Position numbers and translations under genes: made by a program
Shown here: one piece after another, positions 7,802 through 16,043 of the stretch
Numbering within the stretch: the stretch's first letter is position 1
Layout of the letters: the number at the start of each line of letters is the position of its first letter
Notes under the pieces: generated by a model
The model's database searches: none
The model's input: the letters and a program-made list of their open reading frames with translations, nothing else
Told to the model about the DNA's origin: nothing
Assembly (NCBI GenBank): GCA_021731045.1
Contig: JAKFYE010000035.1
Location: 30,310-94,309 of the forward strand
Direction of reading: 5' to 3'
DNA length: 64,000 nucleotides
Origin: Bdellovibrionales bacterium
Lineage (GTDB): Bacteria > Bdellovibrionota > Bdellovibrionia > Bdellovibrionales > JAKFYE01

Positions 7802-8863
7802 CTAGAGAGTTGAAATCTCGCGGGCAATTTGCACGATCGCCTTAATCCATTCAGGATGCGTATTTAAACATGAGATCGCAGTGAATTTTTGATTTTTTGC
7901 CGAAATAAATAATTCACGGCCTCGAATGCCGATCTCTTCGAGTGATTCTAAGCAATCGGTCACAAACGTGGGAGTTAAAACGGCGAGGTGGCGTATTTTT
8001 TTTTGCGCCAATTCGGGAATCACGAAATCTGTGAATGGTTTAATCCAAGGCGTGCGTCCCAAACGAGATTGAAACGAAACGCTATATTGGTGGGACTGCA
8101 AACCTAATTTTTGCGCAATCAACCGAGTGGTCGCGTAACAATGAGCGCGATAACAAAATTTATTTCGAGCGGGGTCGTACGTGTCGCAACAACCAGGTTT
8201 AAAACAGCTGTCGGGTGAAGATTCTATTTTTTTTATATGGCGTTCAGGTAACCCGTGATAGCTAAATAAAAAATGATCCACAGATTCGATGTCTTTGGTT
8301 TCGCGAATTACTTTTTTCCATGAGTTAATAAGAGCCGGGTGGGAGTGAAATGGATAATCTGAACCATCTTTAAGTTCGACCTGATAATTTAAATCTTTAA
8401 GCTGTCGGTGCAATTCGACCTGTGCGGTCTTCGTACTAGAAAGGGCATACTGCGGGTAAAGTGGTAGATAAATAATTTGGGTAATGCCTCGTGCTTTAAA
8501 TTTTTGTAGTGACTCTCGCAAACTGGGCTCTCCGTATCGCATGCCAATATCGACGGTCCAACCCAGTCCTTGCTGGTCGACTTCATCTTGCACTTTTTTA
8601 ACTTGTTCGAGAGAAATTGCTAATAAAGGGGAGCCATCTTTTGTCCAAATCTTTTTGTAGGCCTTCGCCGCTTTAGAAGGACGAAACGGGAGAATCAAGC
8701 CGTAGACGAGCAATGCGCGGAGTACTTTTGGAATATCTATAACGTAAGGATCCATTAAAAATTCATTTAAATACGCGCGAATATCGGAGACGGACGTCGA
8801 TTTGGGCGTGCCCAAATTACAAAGGAGAAGTGCCGTTTTTTTAGTATTTGAATCCGACGTCAT
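7802..8863 (-). CDS. hemH: Ferrochelatase with internal Cys cluster
   Basis: Inserts Fe2+ into protoporphyrin IX, the last step of haem synthesis. The 353-residue length is normal. Landmarks are 'LLCNLGTPKS' at about 13-22, 'YGEPSLRESL' near 110, the catalytic His in 'SYHGLPERH' (His203), and 'FVTDCLESLEEIGIRG' near the C-terminus with the conserved Glu. Between them lies a short Cys-rich segment with Cys at about 220, 225, 226, 237 and 242. Such internal segments are known to hold a [2Fe-2S] cluster in one class of bacterial ferrochelatases. The upstream small gene ends 4 bp before the ATG and is probably in the same operon. Confidence 0.95.
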   Translation of the reverse strand: MTSDSNTKKTALLLCNLGTPKSTSVSDIRAYLNEFLMDPYVIDIPKVLRALLVYGLILPFRPSKAAKAYKKIWTKDGSPLLAISLEQVKKVQDEVDQQGLGWTVDIGMRYGEPSLRESLQKFKARGITQIIYLPLYPQYALSSTKTAQVELHRQLKDLNYQVELKDGSDYPFHSHPALINSWKKVIRETKDIESVDHFLFSYHGLPERHIKKIESSPDSCFKPGCCDTYDPARNKFCYRAHCYATTRLIAQKLGLQSHQYSVSFQSRLGRTPWIKPFTDFVIPELAQKKIRHLAVLTPTFVTDCLESLEEIGIRGRELFISAKNQKFTAISCLNTHPEWIKAIVQIAREISTL

Positions 8864-8867
8864 AAAC

Positions 8868-9125
8868 CTACTTAGACAATTCGTCGATCTGATCTCGAAG
8901 ACGTTTGAGAAGAGACTGCGCGAGTTGTGGCGCGTGCGTCAAATGTTTTTCAGATGGATTTGTATGTCCTTTTGCGATTTCTTCTGAAGTGGTTTCCCAT
9001 TCACGAATTGCATTTTCTAGCTGCGATAAAGTCGAAATAAGCTCTTTAGATTTAGGATTTCCGGGTGAATGGCTTGCTGTCATTTGATCTATAAGCGTGG
9101 CAACACTCACCTTAAGTTGCAACAA
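8868..9125 (-). CDS. Small helical protein upstream of hemH
   Basis: Up to 85 residues, not recognised. The sequence is strongly alpha-helical and charged (ELISTLSQLENAIREWETT; LAQSLLKRLRDQIDELSK), suggesting a short coiled coil. There is no signal peptide. The first possible start is TTG at 9125; GTG a few codons later or ATG at codon 15 are alternatives, and none has a clear ribosome-binding site. It ends 4 bp before hemH, so it is probably cotranscribed with it. A role in haem synthesis cannot be inferred from this alone. Confidence 0.5.
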   Translation of the reverse strand: MLQLKVSVATLIDQMTASHSPGNPKSKELISTLSQLENAIREWETTSEEIAKGHTNPSEKHLTHAPQLAQSLLKRLRDQIDELSK

Positions 9126-9201
9126 AAAAGTTCACGCGAAGCCCTTACTTGCCAATTGGAATTTTTCAGCTGTATATTCGTCGCTTACAAGGAGTTTTTC
9201 A

Positions 9202-10878
9202 GTGTCTCGTCAAATTATCTACACCATGAAAGGTGTCGGAAAAGTTGTCCCGCCCAACAAACAAATTCTGAAAGATATTTATTTATCATATTTTTACGGA
9301 GCCAAAATCGGAGTTTTAGGTCTTAATGGATCTGGCAAATCCACTTTGCTTAAGATTATGGCAGGAGTTGATCAGGATTTTTTAGGTGAAGCCTTTCCCG
9401 CTCGAGAGTTCAAGGTGGGCTATCTTCCGCAAGAGCCGGAGTTAGATCCTAAGAAAACAGTCAAACAATGTGTCGAAGAGGCAGTGGGTGATGTTAAAAC
9501 TCTTCTAGATCAGTATAACGATGTAAATAATAAATTTGCTGAAGAGATGACTCCCGAGCAAATGGAAAAATTAATTGAAAAACAGGGACGACTACAAGAG
9601 CAAATAGATGCCGTAAATGGCTGGGAGCTTGATCACAAATTAGAAATCGCAATGGATGCGCTTCGCTGTCCTCCGAGTGATACTTTAGTGACTAAAATTT
9701 CGGGTGGAGAAAAACGTCGGGTTGCACTTTGCCGGCTATTACTATCAAATCCTGATATTCTGCTGATTGATGAGCCGACAAACCATTTGGATGCTGAGTC
9801 AGTTGCGTGGCTTGAGCGTTATTTGGCTGAATTCCCAGGAACAGTTATTGCGGTCACGCATGATCGCTATTTTTTAGATAACGTAGCTGGTTGGATTCTC
9901 GAACTCGACCGCGGCGAGGGTATACCGTGGGAAGGTAATTATAGCTCATGGCTTGAACAAAAAAGTGCGAGACAAGAGCGTGAAATACAAACTGAAGACA
10001 AACGTCAAAAGCATATGCAGCGTGAATTAGAATGGGTGCGCCAAGGTGCGAAAGCTCGTCAAGCAAAGTCCAAGGCGCGTCTTGCAAGCTACGAGAGCAT
10101 GTTAAAAGAGCCATCTCCAGAGAGGTTGCAAGAACTGCAAATCTATATTCCTCCAGGACCTCGTTTGGGTGACATCGTAGTCGAAGCTAAGGACGTCAAA
10201 AAAGGCTACGAAGATAAACTTTTATTTGAAAATCTAAACTTTACGATTCCTCGAGGCGGAGTGGTCGGAGTGATTGGACCTAATGGCGCGGGTAAGACGA
10301 CTCTCTTCAAAATGATCACGGGTAAAGAAAAGCCTGATTCAGGTTCGTTTAAAGTGGGTGAAACCGTAAAAATGTCCTATGTCGATCAATCTCGAGATAA
10401 TTTAAATGCGAACAAAAGCGTTTGGGAAGAAATTTCGGGCGGTCAAGAAGTCATGAAGATCGGATCTAAAGAGATGAACTCTCGAGCGTATGTCTCCCGA
10501 TTTAATTTTAACGGAGCAGACCAACAGAAAAAAGTCGGCACTCTTTCGGGTGGAGAGCGCAATCGTGTGCAATTGGCAAAGATTCTACAAGAAGGTTCAA
10601 ACTTATTATTACTGGATGAGCCAACGAACGATTTAGATGTCAACACCATGCGCGCACTTGAAGAGGCAATCAATGAATACGGTGGTTCCGTCGTCGTCAT
10701 TAGTCACGATCGTTGGTTCTTAGATCGTATATGCACACACATTTTAGCCTTTGAAGGCGATAGCAAAGTGAACTTCTTTGTGGGCAATTACAGCGAATAC
10801 GAAGAAGATTTAAAAAAACGTTTAGGTGTAGATACATTAATTCCTAAGTCGATTAAGTATAAAAAAATAGATCGGTAA
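9202..10878 (+). CDS. ettA: Energy-dependent translational throttle protein EttA
   Basis: ABC-F ATPase that binds the ribosomal E site and gates entry into elongation according to the ATP/ADP ratio. The GTG at 9202 is chosen because it has an AAGGAG site 7 bases upstream and gives the usual EttA start (SRQIIYTMKGVGKVVPPNKQ). An upstream ATG at 9097 would overlap the divergent gene. The protein has 558 residues. Two ABC cassettes are seen: Walker A GLNGSGKST and GPNGAGKTT, signatures SGGEKRR and SGGERNR, and 'DEPTNHLD'/'DEPTNDLD' Walker B. The EttA-type charged linker lies between them. Confidence 0.95.
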   Translation: MSRQIIYTMKGVGKVVPPNKQILKDIYLSYFYGAKIGVLGLNGSGKSTLLKIMAGVDQDFLGEAFPAREFKVGYLPQEPELDPKKTVKQCVEEAVGDVKTLLDQYNDVNNKFAEEMTPEQMEKLIEKQGRLQEQIDAVNGWELDHKLEIAMDALRCPPSDTLVTKISGGEKRRVALCRLLLSNPDILLIDEPTNHLDAESVAWLERYLAEFPGTVIAVTHDRYFLDNVAGWILELDRGEGIPWEGNYSSWLEQKSARQEREIQTEDKRQKHMQRELEWVRQGAKARQAKSKARLASYESMLKEPSPERLQELQIYIPPGPRLGDIVVEAKDVKKGYEDKLLFENLNFTIPRGGVVGVIGPNGAGKTTLFKMITGKEKPDSGSFKVGETVKMSYVDQSRDNLNANKSVWEEISGGQEVMKIGSKEMNSRAYVSRFNFNGADQQKKVGTLSGGERNRVQLAKILQEGSNLLLLDEPTNDLDVNTMRALEEAINEYGGSVVVISHDRWFLDRICTHILAFEGDSKVNFFVGNYSEYEEDLKKRLGVDTLIPKSIKYKKIDR

Positions 10879-10896
10879 TCGAGACTCTAACTAAAA

Positions 10897-11373
10897 CTAG
10901 GCCGCACGTGATTTCGACAGTGCGGTCAGACAAGCATAATGAGTTTGCAGCTCGCGAAAAAGCTTGGCCTGGAACTTTTGTTCAAGTTCTGAGCTAAGGG
11001 CATGGGCGTCTGGATGGAGCGATTTAGCAAGTCGTCGATAAGCACCTTTGAGTTCTCGTGCCGTGGATTTATCCGTTACTCTGACTTCACCATGTTGATG
11101 AAAGAACTCGAACGCCAATGTTAACTCGGCAGAAAATCCTGTTGGCTTCCACCGAATAGATTCCTGCTGCGTACTGACTTTGTAAAGTGACGGTCGGGCT
11201 ATCGAGATTTTGCTGAGACCTAGATCGGTTAATTTTTCCCATAGACTTTCAGATGAGTAAAATGCGGTCGGCGAGACTTTAGGGCGCGGAGTTTCATCGG
11301 CTTGAGACGATTTGTCTAGTTTTTCTTTAAGTATTGAACTGAAAGAATCGATGTCATCGTTGGTTAGTCCCAT
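10897..11373 (-). CDS. J-domain protein (DnaJ-like)
   Basis: A 158-residue protein with a J domain at the C-terminus (about residues 95-158) rather than the N-terminus. Helix II ends in the HPD tripeptide (LAKSLHPDAH, HPD at 120-122), which stimulates Hsp70/DnaK ATPase. The first 90 residues are not recognisable and may bind a client or cargo. There is no G/F region or zinc finger, so it is a class C J-protein. It is convergent with ettA (18 bp apart) and divergent from the SWIB gene. Confidence 0.8.
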   Translation of the reverse strand: MGLTNDDIDSFSSILKEKLDKSSQADETPRPKVSPTAFYSSESLWEKLTDLGLSKISIARPSLYKVSTQQESIRWKPTGFSAELTLAFEFFHQHGEVRVTDKSTARELKGAYRRLAKSLHPDAHALSSELEQKFQAKLFRELQTHYACLTALSKSRAA

Positions 11374-11408
11374 GACTTTTTATCGGGTTTCAAGGGTAAA
11401 TCTTAAGA

Positions 11409-11537
11409 CTTCTAGAAGGATCTCGACTAAAAACAGACTAATTTCCATAGGAAAAAATAGCCATTCTCCTCGAGAAAACCCTCACTTTCACATGAAAACA
11501 GGCTGTTTTCCCTCTGAAAAACATCGTTTTCAGAGGG
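11409..11537. repeat. Cluster of six palindromes upstream of the SWIB gene
   Basis: Six inverted repeats lie in 129 bp: CTTCTAGAAG at 11409-11418; TTTCC/GGAAA at 11442-11454; TTCTC/GAGAA at 11464-11476; TTTCA/TGAAA at 11486-11497; GAAAACAG/CTGTTTTC at 11494-11510; and an 11-bp CCCTCTGAAAA/TTTTCAGAGGG at 11510-11537. Most share a central pattern of pyrimidines facing purines around a short spacer. The stretch has no gene and lies between divergent genes. Confidence 0.65.
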
Positions 11538-11599
11538 AGTTTGCCGAAAATTCATCAAAATGACCCTCTAATAAATATTAAAATAAGTGTATTTTTCTT

Positions 11600-11627
11600 T
11601 GGACAAACAAAATTATTTCGCTATGCT
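11600..11627 (+). promoter_or_regulatory. Sigma-70-like promoter for the SWIB gene
   Basis: TGGACA (11600-11605; 5 of 6 matches to TTGACA), a 16-base spacer and TATGCT (11622-11627) lie about 70 bp upstream of the SWIB start at 11700. Confidence 0.5.
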
Positions 11628-11699
11628 GACTTCAGCCATGCCGTGAAACGGCAAAAAAAAGCAAAATGCTTAAGCAAAAAAACCCATAGGGAGGGATTA

Positions 11700-12029
11700 A
11701 TGGCAAAAAAGAAGGCAACGAAAAAAGCTACAAAGAAAGCAACAGCTAAAAAAGCGACTGCTAAAAAAGCAACTAAAAGAAAGCCAAATGCAGCTTTCAT
11801 GAGAGCTTTGACTCCAAGTGCAGCTCTTGCTGAAGTTATCGGAACTAAAGCTGTTCCACGCACTGAAGTTGTTAAAAAACTTTGGGCTTACATTCGCAAG
11901 AATGACCTTCAAGACAAGAAAAACCGCCGTAACATCAATGCTGACGCGAAACTTAAGCCAGTATTTGGTGGAAAAGCACAAGTTAGCATGTTCGAAATGA
12001 CAAAACTTGTTTCTAAACACCTTAAGTAA
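11700..12029 (+). CDS. SWIB/MDM2-domain protein with basic N-terminus
   Basis: A 109-residue chromatin-type protein. The ATG at 11700 follows AGGGAGGG. The first 30 residues are almost only Lys, Ala and Thr in KKATKKA-type repeats, like the tail of histone H1 or Hc1. The rest is one SWIB domain (LTPSAALAEVIGTKAVPR, then VVKKLWAYIRKNDLQD and the usual AKLKPVFGG). Stand-alone SWIB proteins occur in Chlamydia and Bdellovibrio relatives and are thought to act with DNA or topoisomerase. Binding to DNA through the basic tail is inference. It is monocistronic, with its own promoter and terminator. Confidence 0.9.
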   Translation: MAKKKATKKATKKATAKKATAKKATKRKPNAAFMRALTPSAALAEVIGTKAVPRTEVVKKLWAYIRKNDLQDKKNRRNINADAKLKPVFGGKAQVSMFEMTKLVSKHLK

Positions 12030-12053
12030 ATAAGGTTATTTCTTAGAATAAAG

Positions 12054-12083
12054 AGCCCGCCCAAAAGGTGGGCTTTTTTTTTA
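12054..12083 (+). terminator. Rho-independent terminator of the SWIB gene
   Basis: An 8-bp stem AGCCCGCC (12054-12061) with GGTGGGCT (12067-12074), one G-T pair, followed by a run of T residues. Confidence 0.85.
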
Positions 12084-12103
12084 ATATAATCACGACTTAA
12101 TTT

Positions 12104-12583
12104 ATGACTAAAAACTATATTACCCCTTTAGGTTTTAAAAAATTACAAGACGAATATCATCAACTTCACAGTGTCGAACGCCCAAAGCTCGTCACGACTG
12201 TCGCATGGGCTGCGAGTAATGGAGATCGCTCTGAAAACGCGGATTATATATATGGAAAAAGACGCTTGCGAGAAATCGACAGCCGTCTTCGTTTTTTAGC
12301 GGGCCGTTTAGAAAGTGCGGTCGTCGTGAACCCTGACGAAATATCCACCCACGCCGTTGTTTTTGGTTGTGAGGTTTGTCTGGTGGATGAAGATGGTCAA
12401 ACTCTAAAATATCGAATTGTCGGGGAGGACGAATCCAGTCCTGAAAGAGGGCAGATCAGCTGGGTTTCTCCTGTAGCTAAAGCTCTTTTGGGTAAGAAAA
12501 AAGATGATGAAGTTCTTGTAAAGCGCCCCGTAGGAGAAAAAGTTTATACTATTCTCGCCATCGCCAAACCCGAAACAGTATGA
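12104..12583 (+). CDS. greB: Transcript cleavage factor GreB
   Basis: Rescues backtracked RNA polymerase by stimulating cleavage of the transcript 3' end. It has 159 residues. The N-terminal coiled coil carries the GreB signature 'NGDRSENADYIYGKRRLREID' split around residues 39-58, with the Asp/Glu tip that coordinates Mg2+ in the polymerase secondary channel. The C-terminal FKBP-like domain follows, ending in 'ISWVSPVAKALLGKKKDDEV'. No clear ribosome-binding site is seen; the start is the first ATG, just downstream of the SWIB terminator. map follows 42 bp later. Confidence 0.95.
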   Translation: MTKNYITPLGFKKLQDEYHQLHSVERPKLVTTVAWAASNGDRSENADYIYGKRRLREIDSRLRFLAGRLESAVVVNPDEISTHAVVFGCEVCLVDEDGQTLKYRIVGEDESSPERGQISWVSPVAKALLGKKKDDEVLVKRPVGEKVYTILAIAKPETV

Positions 12584-12625
12584 TAAGCTCTGTTTAATAA
12601 TTAGGACTTCAACAAAAGCAACAAT

Positions 12626-13381
12626 ATGACGCCAGAACGATTAAGTTTTATTAAAGGTATGGAAAAAGCAGGTCGCCTCGCGGCTGAAACTTTAAAGTAT
12701 GCGGAATCGCTAATTCGCATTGGAATCTCAACGAACGAAATCGATCAAGCTGTTTTGGATTTTATTTTAACTAGAGGTGCGAAGGCGGGGCCTCTCGGTT
12801 ATCATGGGTATCCTAAAGCCACATGTACGAGTGTAAATGATGTTATTTGTCATGGACTGCCGAATGAATATAAACTTAAAAACGGTGATATTATCAACGT
12901 TGATGTGACGCCGGTTCTCGAAGGTTTTTTTGGAGATACGTCTGGAACATTTTTTGTGGGAGACGTTTCAGAAAAAGCAAAAGATATAACTGACTGCGCC
13001 AAAAATGCGATGTTAGAAGGCATTAAAGTGATCACTCCTCAGGGCACGACCGGAGACATCGGTTTTGCTATTAACAAATATGTCACTCGTCGAGGCTACG
13101 CCACAGTAAAAGAAATTGGCGGGCATGGCATTGGACGAAAATTTCATGATGATCCCTTCGTCCCGTCCTTTGGCAAAAAAGGCAAGGGCGACCGTTTAAA
13201 ACCTTATACGTGTATAACGGTCGAACCCATGGTGAACGAAAACGACAAACCACTTAAAGAATTTGCTATCCCCGATTCGAGCATCATGTATTACTCAACA
13301 GCAGATGGGACGCTCTCGGCGCAATTTGAACACACCATCCTTATTACAGATACCGGCTACGAAATCTTGACGCAAATTTAG
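12626..13381 (+). CDS. map: Methionine aminopeptidase, type I
   Basis: Removes the initiator Met from nascent proteins. It has 251 residues, the typical length. All five metal ligands are in place: Asp93 (NVDVTP), Asp104 (FFGDTSG), His167 (GGHGIGRKFH), Glu200 (TVEPMV) and Glu235 (QFEHTILI). The substrate His of the 'CHGLPN' segment is near residue 76. There is no N-terminal zinc extension. It probably shares a transcript with greB. Confidence 0.95.
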   Translation: MTPERLSFIKGMEKAGRLAAETLKYAESLIRIGISTNEIDQAVLDFILTRGAKAGPLGYHGYPKATCTSVNDVICHGLPNEYKLKNGDIINVDVTPVLEGFFGDTSGTFFVGDVSEKAKDITDCAKNAMLEGIKVITPQGTTGDIGFAINKYVTRRGYATVKEIGGHGIGRKFHDDPFVPSFGKKGKGDRLKPYTCITVEPMVNENDKPLKEFAIPDSSIMYYSTADGTLSAQFEHTILITDTGYEILTQI

Positions 13382-13492
13382 TCCCATCACTGCAGAAGAT
13401 AAAATATCAAGATAAATGACGAAGCCCGACAGCTTGACTCAAAACTGCTGCTGCCCTAGTCTAAGACCTCAAAAATTTACCGGAGGTTAAGG

Positions 13493-14941
13493 GTGTTGCA
13501 ATCCACAAAAGGCGCTTCAAAAAAGAATCATAAAAATGGCAAGACACAAAAAAATGTCACAACTAAATCTATTGCCAATAAAACTAACGACAAAGCCAGC
13601 AAAAAAACAAAAACCTATTCGGTAGATTATCGTGTTTGTAAAGAAGCGATGGAAAGCAATGAGCGATTTGAAGAGTTGGCACGCTGGGGTCGTAAAGAAA
13701 TCGAAATCGCCGAAGGTGAAATGCCAGGTTTAATGGCTCTTCGTGCTGAATTTGGAAAAACAAAGCCGCTCAAAGGGGCGCGCATAGCGGGTTGTCTGCA
13801 TATGACAATTCAAACGGCCGTTTTAATTGAAACCTTAATTCATTTAGGGGCGAAAATTCGTTGGTCGTCGTGCAATATCTTTTCAACGCAAGATCATGCG
13901 GCGGTCGCGATTGCGGCAGCGGGCATCCCGGTTTTCGCTTGGAAAGGTGAGACCGATGAAGAATTCAACTGGTGCATCGAACAAACCATTACGGGTTGGG
14001 GCGAAGAAGGCTATAATTTGATTTTGGACGATGGCGGCGACCTCACCAATATGATGCATGAGCCGCGTTTTGCTAAGTTAATTAAAAAAATCATCGGTTT
14101 GTCTGAAGAAACAACAACCGGCGTACACAATCTTGAAAAACTTCATAAAGACGGAAAACTGAAATTACCTGCAATCAATATCAATGATTCGGTGACGAAG
14201 TCTAAATTTGACAATCTTTATGGCTGTCGTGAATCCCTTGCTGATGGGATTAAGCGCGCAACAGATGTGATGTTAGCGGGAAAAGTCGTTGTTGTGGCCG
14301 GATATGGCGACGTTGGGAAGGGCTGCGCTGTCTCTATGAAATCTTATGGTTCGCGTGTATTGGTAACCGAAATTGATCCGATTTGCGCCCTCCAAGCTGC
14401 AATGGAAGGTTTCGAAGTTACGACAATGGATAAGGCAGCAAAAGTCGCCGACATTTTTGTTACGGCTACCGGCTGCTGCGATATCGTGACTCCGGAGCAC
14501 TTTAAATCAATGAAAGACGGCGCGATCGTTTGTAACATTGGCCACTTTGATATCGAAATCGATATGGCTTGGTTAAACAAAAATACGAAAATTGATGAAA
14601 TCAAACCACAAGTTGATCATCATATTTTTAAAGACGGCAAAAAAATCATCGTTTTAGCAAAAGGTCGTTTAGTGAATCTCGGCTGCGCAACTGGTCACCC
14701 AAGTTTCGTGATGTCCAACTCTTTCACAAACCAAGTCATGGCTCAAATGGAGCTTTTCTTAAAACCAGAGAAATACAAAGAAGTAAAAGTTTACAGATTG
14801 CCAAAAGAGCTTGATGAAAAAGTGGCGTCTCTCCATTTAGCAAAAATCGGCGTAGAGCTTACAAAACTTTCAGACAAGCAATGTAAATATCTTGGATTCG
14901 AAAAAGGTGGACCATTCAAGCCAGATCATTATCGTTACTAG
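13493..14941 (+). CDS. ahcY: Adenosylhomocysteinase
   Basis: Hydrolyses S-adenosylhomocysteine to adenosine and homocysteine, relieving product inhibition of methyltransferases. The GTG at 13493 follows CGGAGG at a good distance. The protein has 482 residues. The NAD-binding motif is GYGDVGKG, and '[14 protein letters not shown]' and '[13 protein letters not shown]' are present. The C-terminus ends KPDHYRY, with the Lys and Tyr that reach the neighbouring subunit. Unusually, about 43 Lys/Thr/Asn-rich residues precede the core, and a short insertion splits the usual start of the first helix (DYRV...ELARWGRKE). No SAH riboswitch is recognisable upstream. Confidence 0.95.
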   Translation: MLQSTKGASKKNHKNGKTQKNVTTKSIANKTNDKASKKTKTYSVDYRVCKEAMESNERFEELARWGRKEIEIAEGEMPGLMALRAEFGKTKPLKGARIAGCLHMTIQTAVLIETLIHLGAKIRWSSCNIFSTQDHAAVAIAAAGIPVFAWKGETDEEFNWCIEQTITGWGEEGYNLILDDGGDLTNMMHEPRFAKLIKKIIGLSEETTTGVHNLEKLHKDGKLKLPAININDSVTKSKFDNLYGCRESLADGIKRATDVMLAGKVVVVAGYGDVGKGCAVSMKSYGSRVLVTEIDPICALQAAMEGFEVTTMDKAAKVADIFVTATGCCDIVTPEHFKSMKDGAIVCNIGHFDIEIDMAWLNKNTKIDEIKPQVDHHIFKDGKKIIVLAKGRLVNLGCATGHPSFVMSNSFTNQVMAQMELFLKPEKYKEVKVYRLPKELDEKVASLHLAKIGVELTKLSDKQCKYLGFEKGGPFKPDHYRY

Positions 14942-15270
14942 TTCTCAATTAGTAGATCAGAACTGAATTTAATAGACTCATCTAAAAATGTGGAACTATC
15001 CTCATGCTCAATCTTTGACGTCGTCTCATAGCGTCGAACGGCCGTTACGATCCTTTGGCTTTGCGTACGTGTAAATTGAAGACCGTGAGTACAGTACCCT
15101 CTTAACGACTTATGCCCGAACCTTACATATATACGATCCTGATCGATTTTAAGAAGCATTTGAACTAATTTTTCTTCTGCCGTGTGAATTTGATTTGCCA
15201 GTTTAAGCGCGCGTTGATTCATCTCAATTAAAAATTTGGGATTAACTCCGTAATGTCTTTCTCGACTCAT
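14938..15270 (-). pseudogene. Decayed N-terminal fragment of an HNH/DUF222-like family protein
   Basis: About 110 residues starting at MSRERHYGV (15270). The segment 'KLVQMLLKIDQDRIYVRFGHKSLRGYCTHGL' resembles the first 80 residues of the multi-copy HNH endonuclease-type proteins common in Bdellovibrio genomes. Those normally continue for over 150 more residues to an HNH centre, which is missing here. The frame ends with a tail (TTSKIEHEDSSTFLDES) whose coding DNA recurs in inverted orientation at 15369-15395. It is probably a dead remnant. The stop overlaps the ahcY end by 4 bp. Confidence 0.5.
14997..15023 (-). repeat. Inverted repeat copy 1
   Basis: A 27-bp segment inside the decayed gene. 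It is the reverse complement of 15369-15395 except for one base, and it encodes TSKIEHED when read on the minus strand. Confidence 0.8.
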
Positions 15271-15368
15271 GATAAAACTTAGAAATTGCAAAGCGAGAAC
15301 CAATACAGAAGGTCCCCAAGTTAAAACTAAAGCAATAAAGTGTTCGATTTATGAATGCTGCTATCCGA

Positions 15369-15395
15369 CGACGTCAAAGATTGAGCACGAGGATA
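15369..15395 (+). repeat. Inverted repeat copy 2
   Basis: A 27-bp match to 14997-15023 on the other strand with one mismatch. Read on the plus strand it again encodes TSKIEHED, in a frame that stays open to 15457. It therefore looks like a fragment of a second family member in opposite orientation, rather than a chance repeat. Confidence 0.75.
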
Positions 15396-15438
15396 CCTTA
15401 GAATTTTTTCAGTTTCCGACGTCTTCTCATTTGAATGA

Positions 15439-15957
15439 TTACGGTTTTACAAATTGAAGATAGTGTTTAAGCTCTCCGATGCTTTCGCGGATGTCATCAA
15501 GTGCACGGTGGGCGTTTTTCTTTTTATATGAAATATTAAATTTGTCCGACATTAAAATTTTCCAGCTCGTTACATCAAGCATGCGATAGTGCAGTAAAGA
15601 CGCAAATGTCTTCATGTATTCATCTATAAAGAGGCGATCTTGAGAGATAGAATTGCCTGCGAGTACGGGTTTTTCTTCTGCGTCAAAATATTGATCTACA
15701 ATATTCATGAGATCCATTTCGACTTGTGAAGGATCTTTCCCTAAGGGAATTTTGACGGTTAGGCCAGATTCGCCGTGCGTGCGTTTATTCCACTCGTCCA
15801 TGCCGTCTATAAATTTTTGATCTTGTTTTACGACTGTTTCGTAGGTGTGAAGCTCGTTAAATTCGAGATCTGTGACTATACACGCGACTTCGATAATCCG
15901 TTCATGGCGAACATCGAGGCCTGTCATTTCAAGATCAACCCATAAAAGCTTTTTCAT
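15439..15957 (-). CDS. orn: Oligoribonuclease
   Basis: A 3'-5' exoribonuclease that degrades di- to pentaribonucleotides, including the pGpG produced from cyclic di-GMP. It has 172 residues. The DEDDh active site is visible: 'WVDLEMTGLD' (Asp8, Glu10), the Asp in the central 'NSISQDRLFID', and 'NAHRALDDIRESI' with the catalytic His and last Asp. The usual family start MKKLLWVDLEMTGL confirms the ATG. Confidence 0.95.
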   Translation of the reverse strand: MKKLLWVDLEMTGLDVRHERIIEVACIVTDLEFNELHTYETVVKQDQKFIDGMDEWNKRTHGESGLTVKIPLGKDPSQVEMDLMNIVDQYFDAEEKPVLAGNSISQDRLFIDEYMKTFASLLHYRMLDVTSWKILMSDKFNISYKKKNAHRALDDIRESIGELKHYLQFVKP

Positions 15958-16043
15958 AGTGTCATGATATAGAGGAAGCGTTCCAAGGGCGAGAGAACTT
16001 CGGTATAAATTAAAAATTTTAAACCATGTGTTACATAATGATT

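Noticed and set aside
9097..9201. Longer EttA start at ATG 9097
   Set aside because: The extra 35 residues do not match the family, lack a ribosome-binding site and overlap the divergent gene; GTG 9202 fits the family start.
13381..13492. SAH riboswitch upstream of ahcY
   Set aside because: The conserved core and pseudoknot pairing of SAH riboswitches could not be found. Only a weak promoter-like pair (TTGACT and TAGTCT) is visible.
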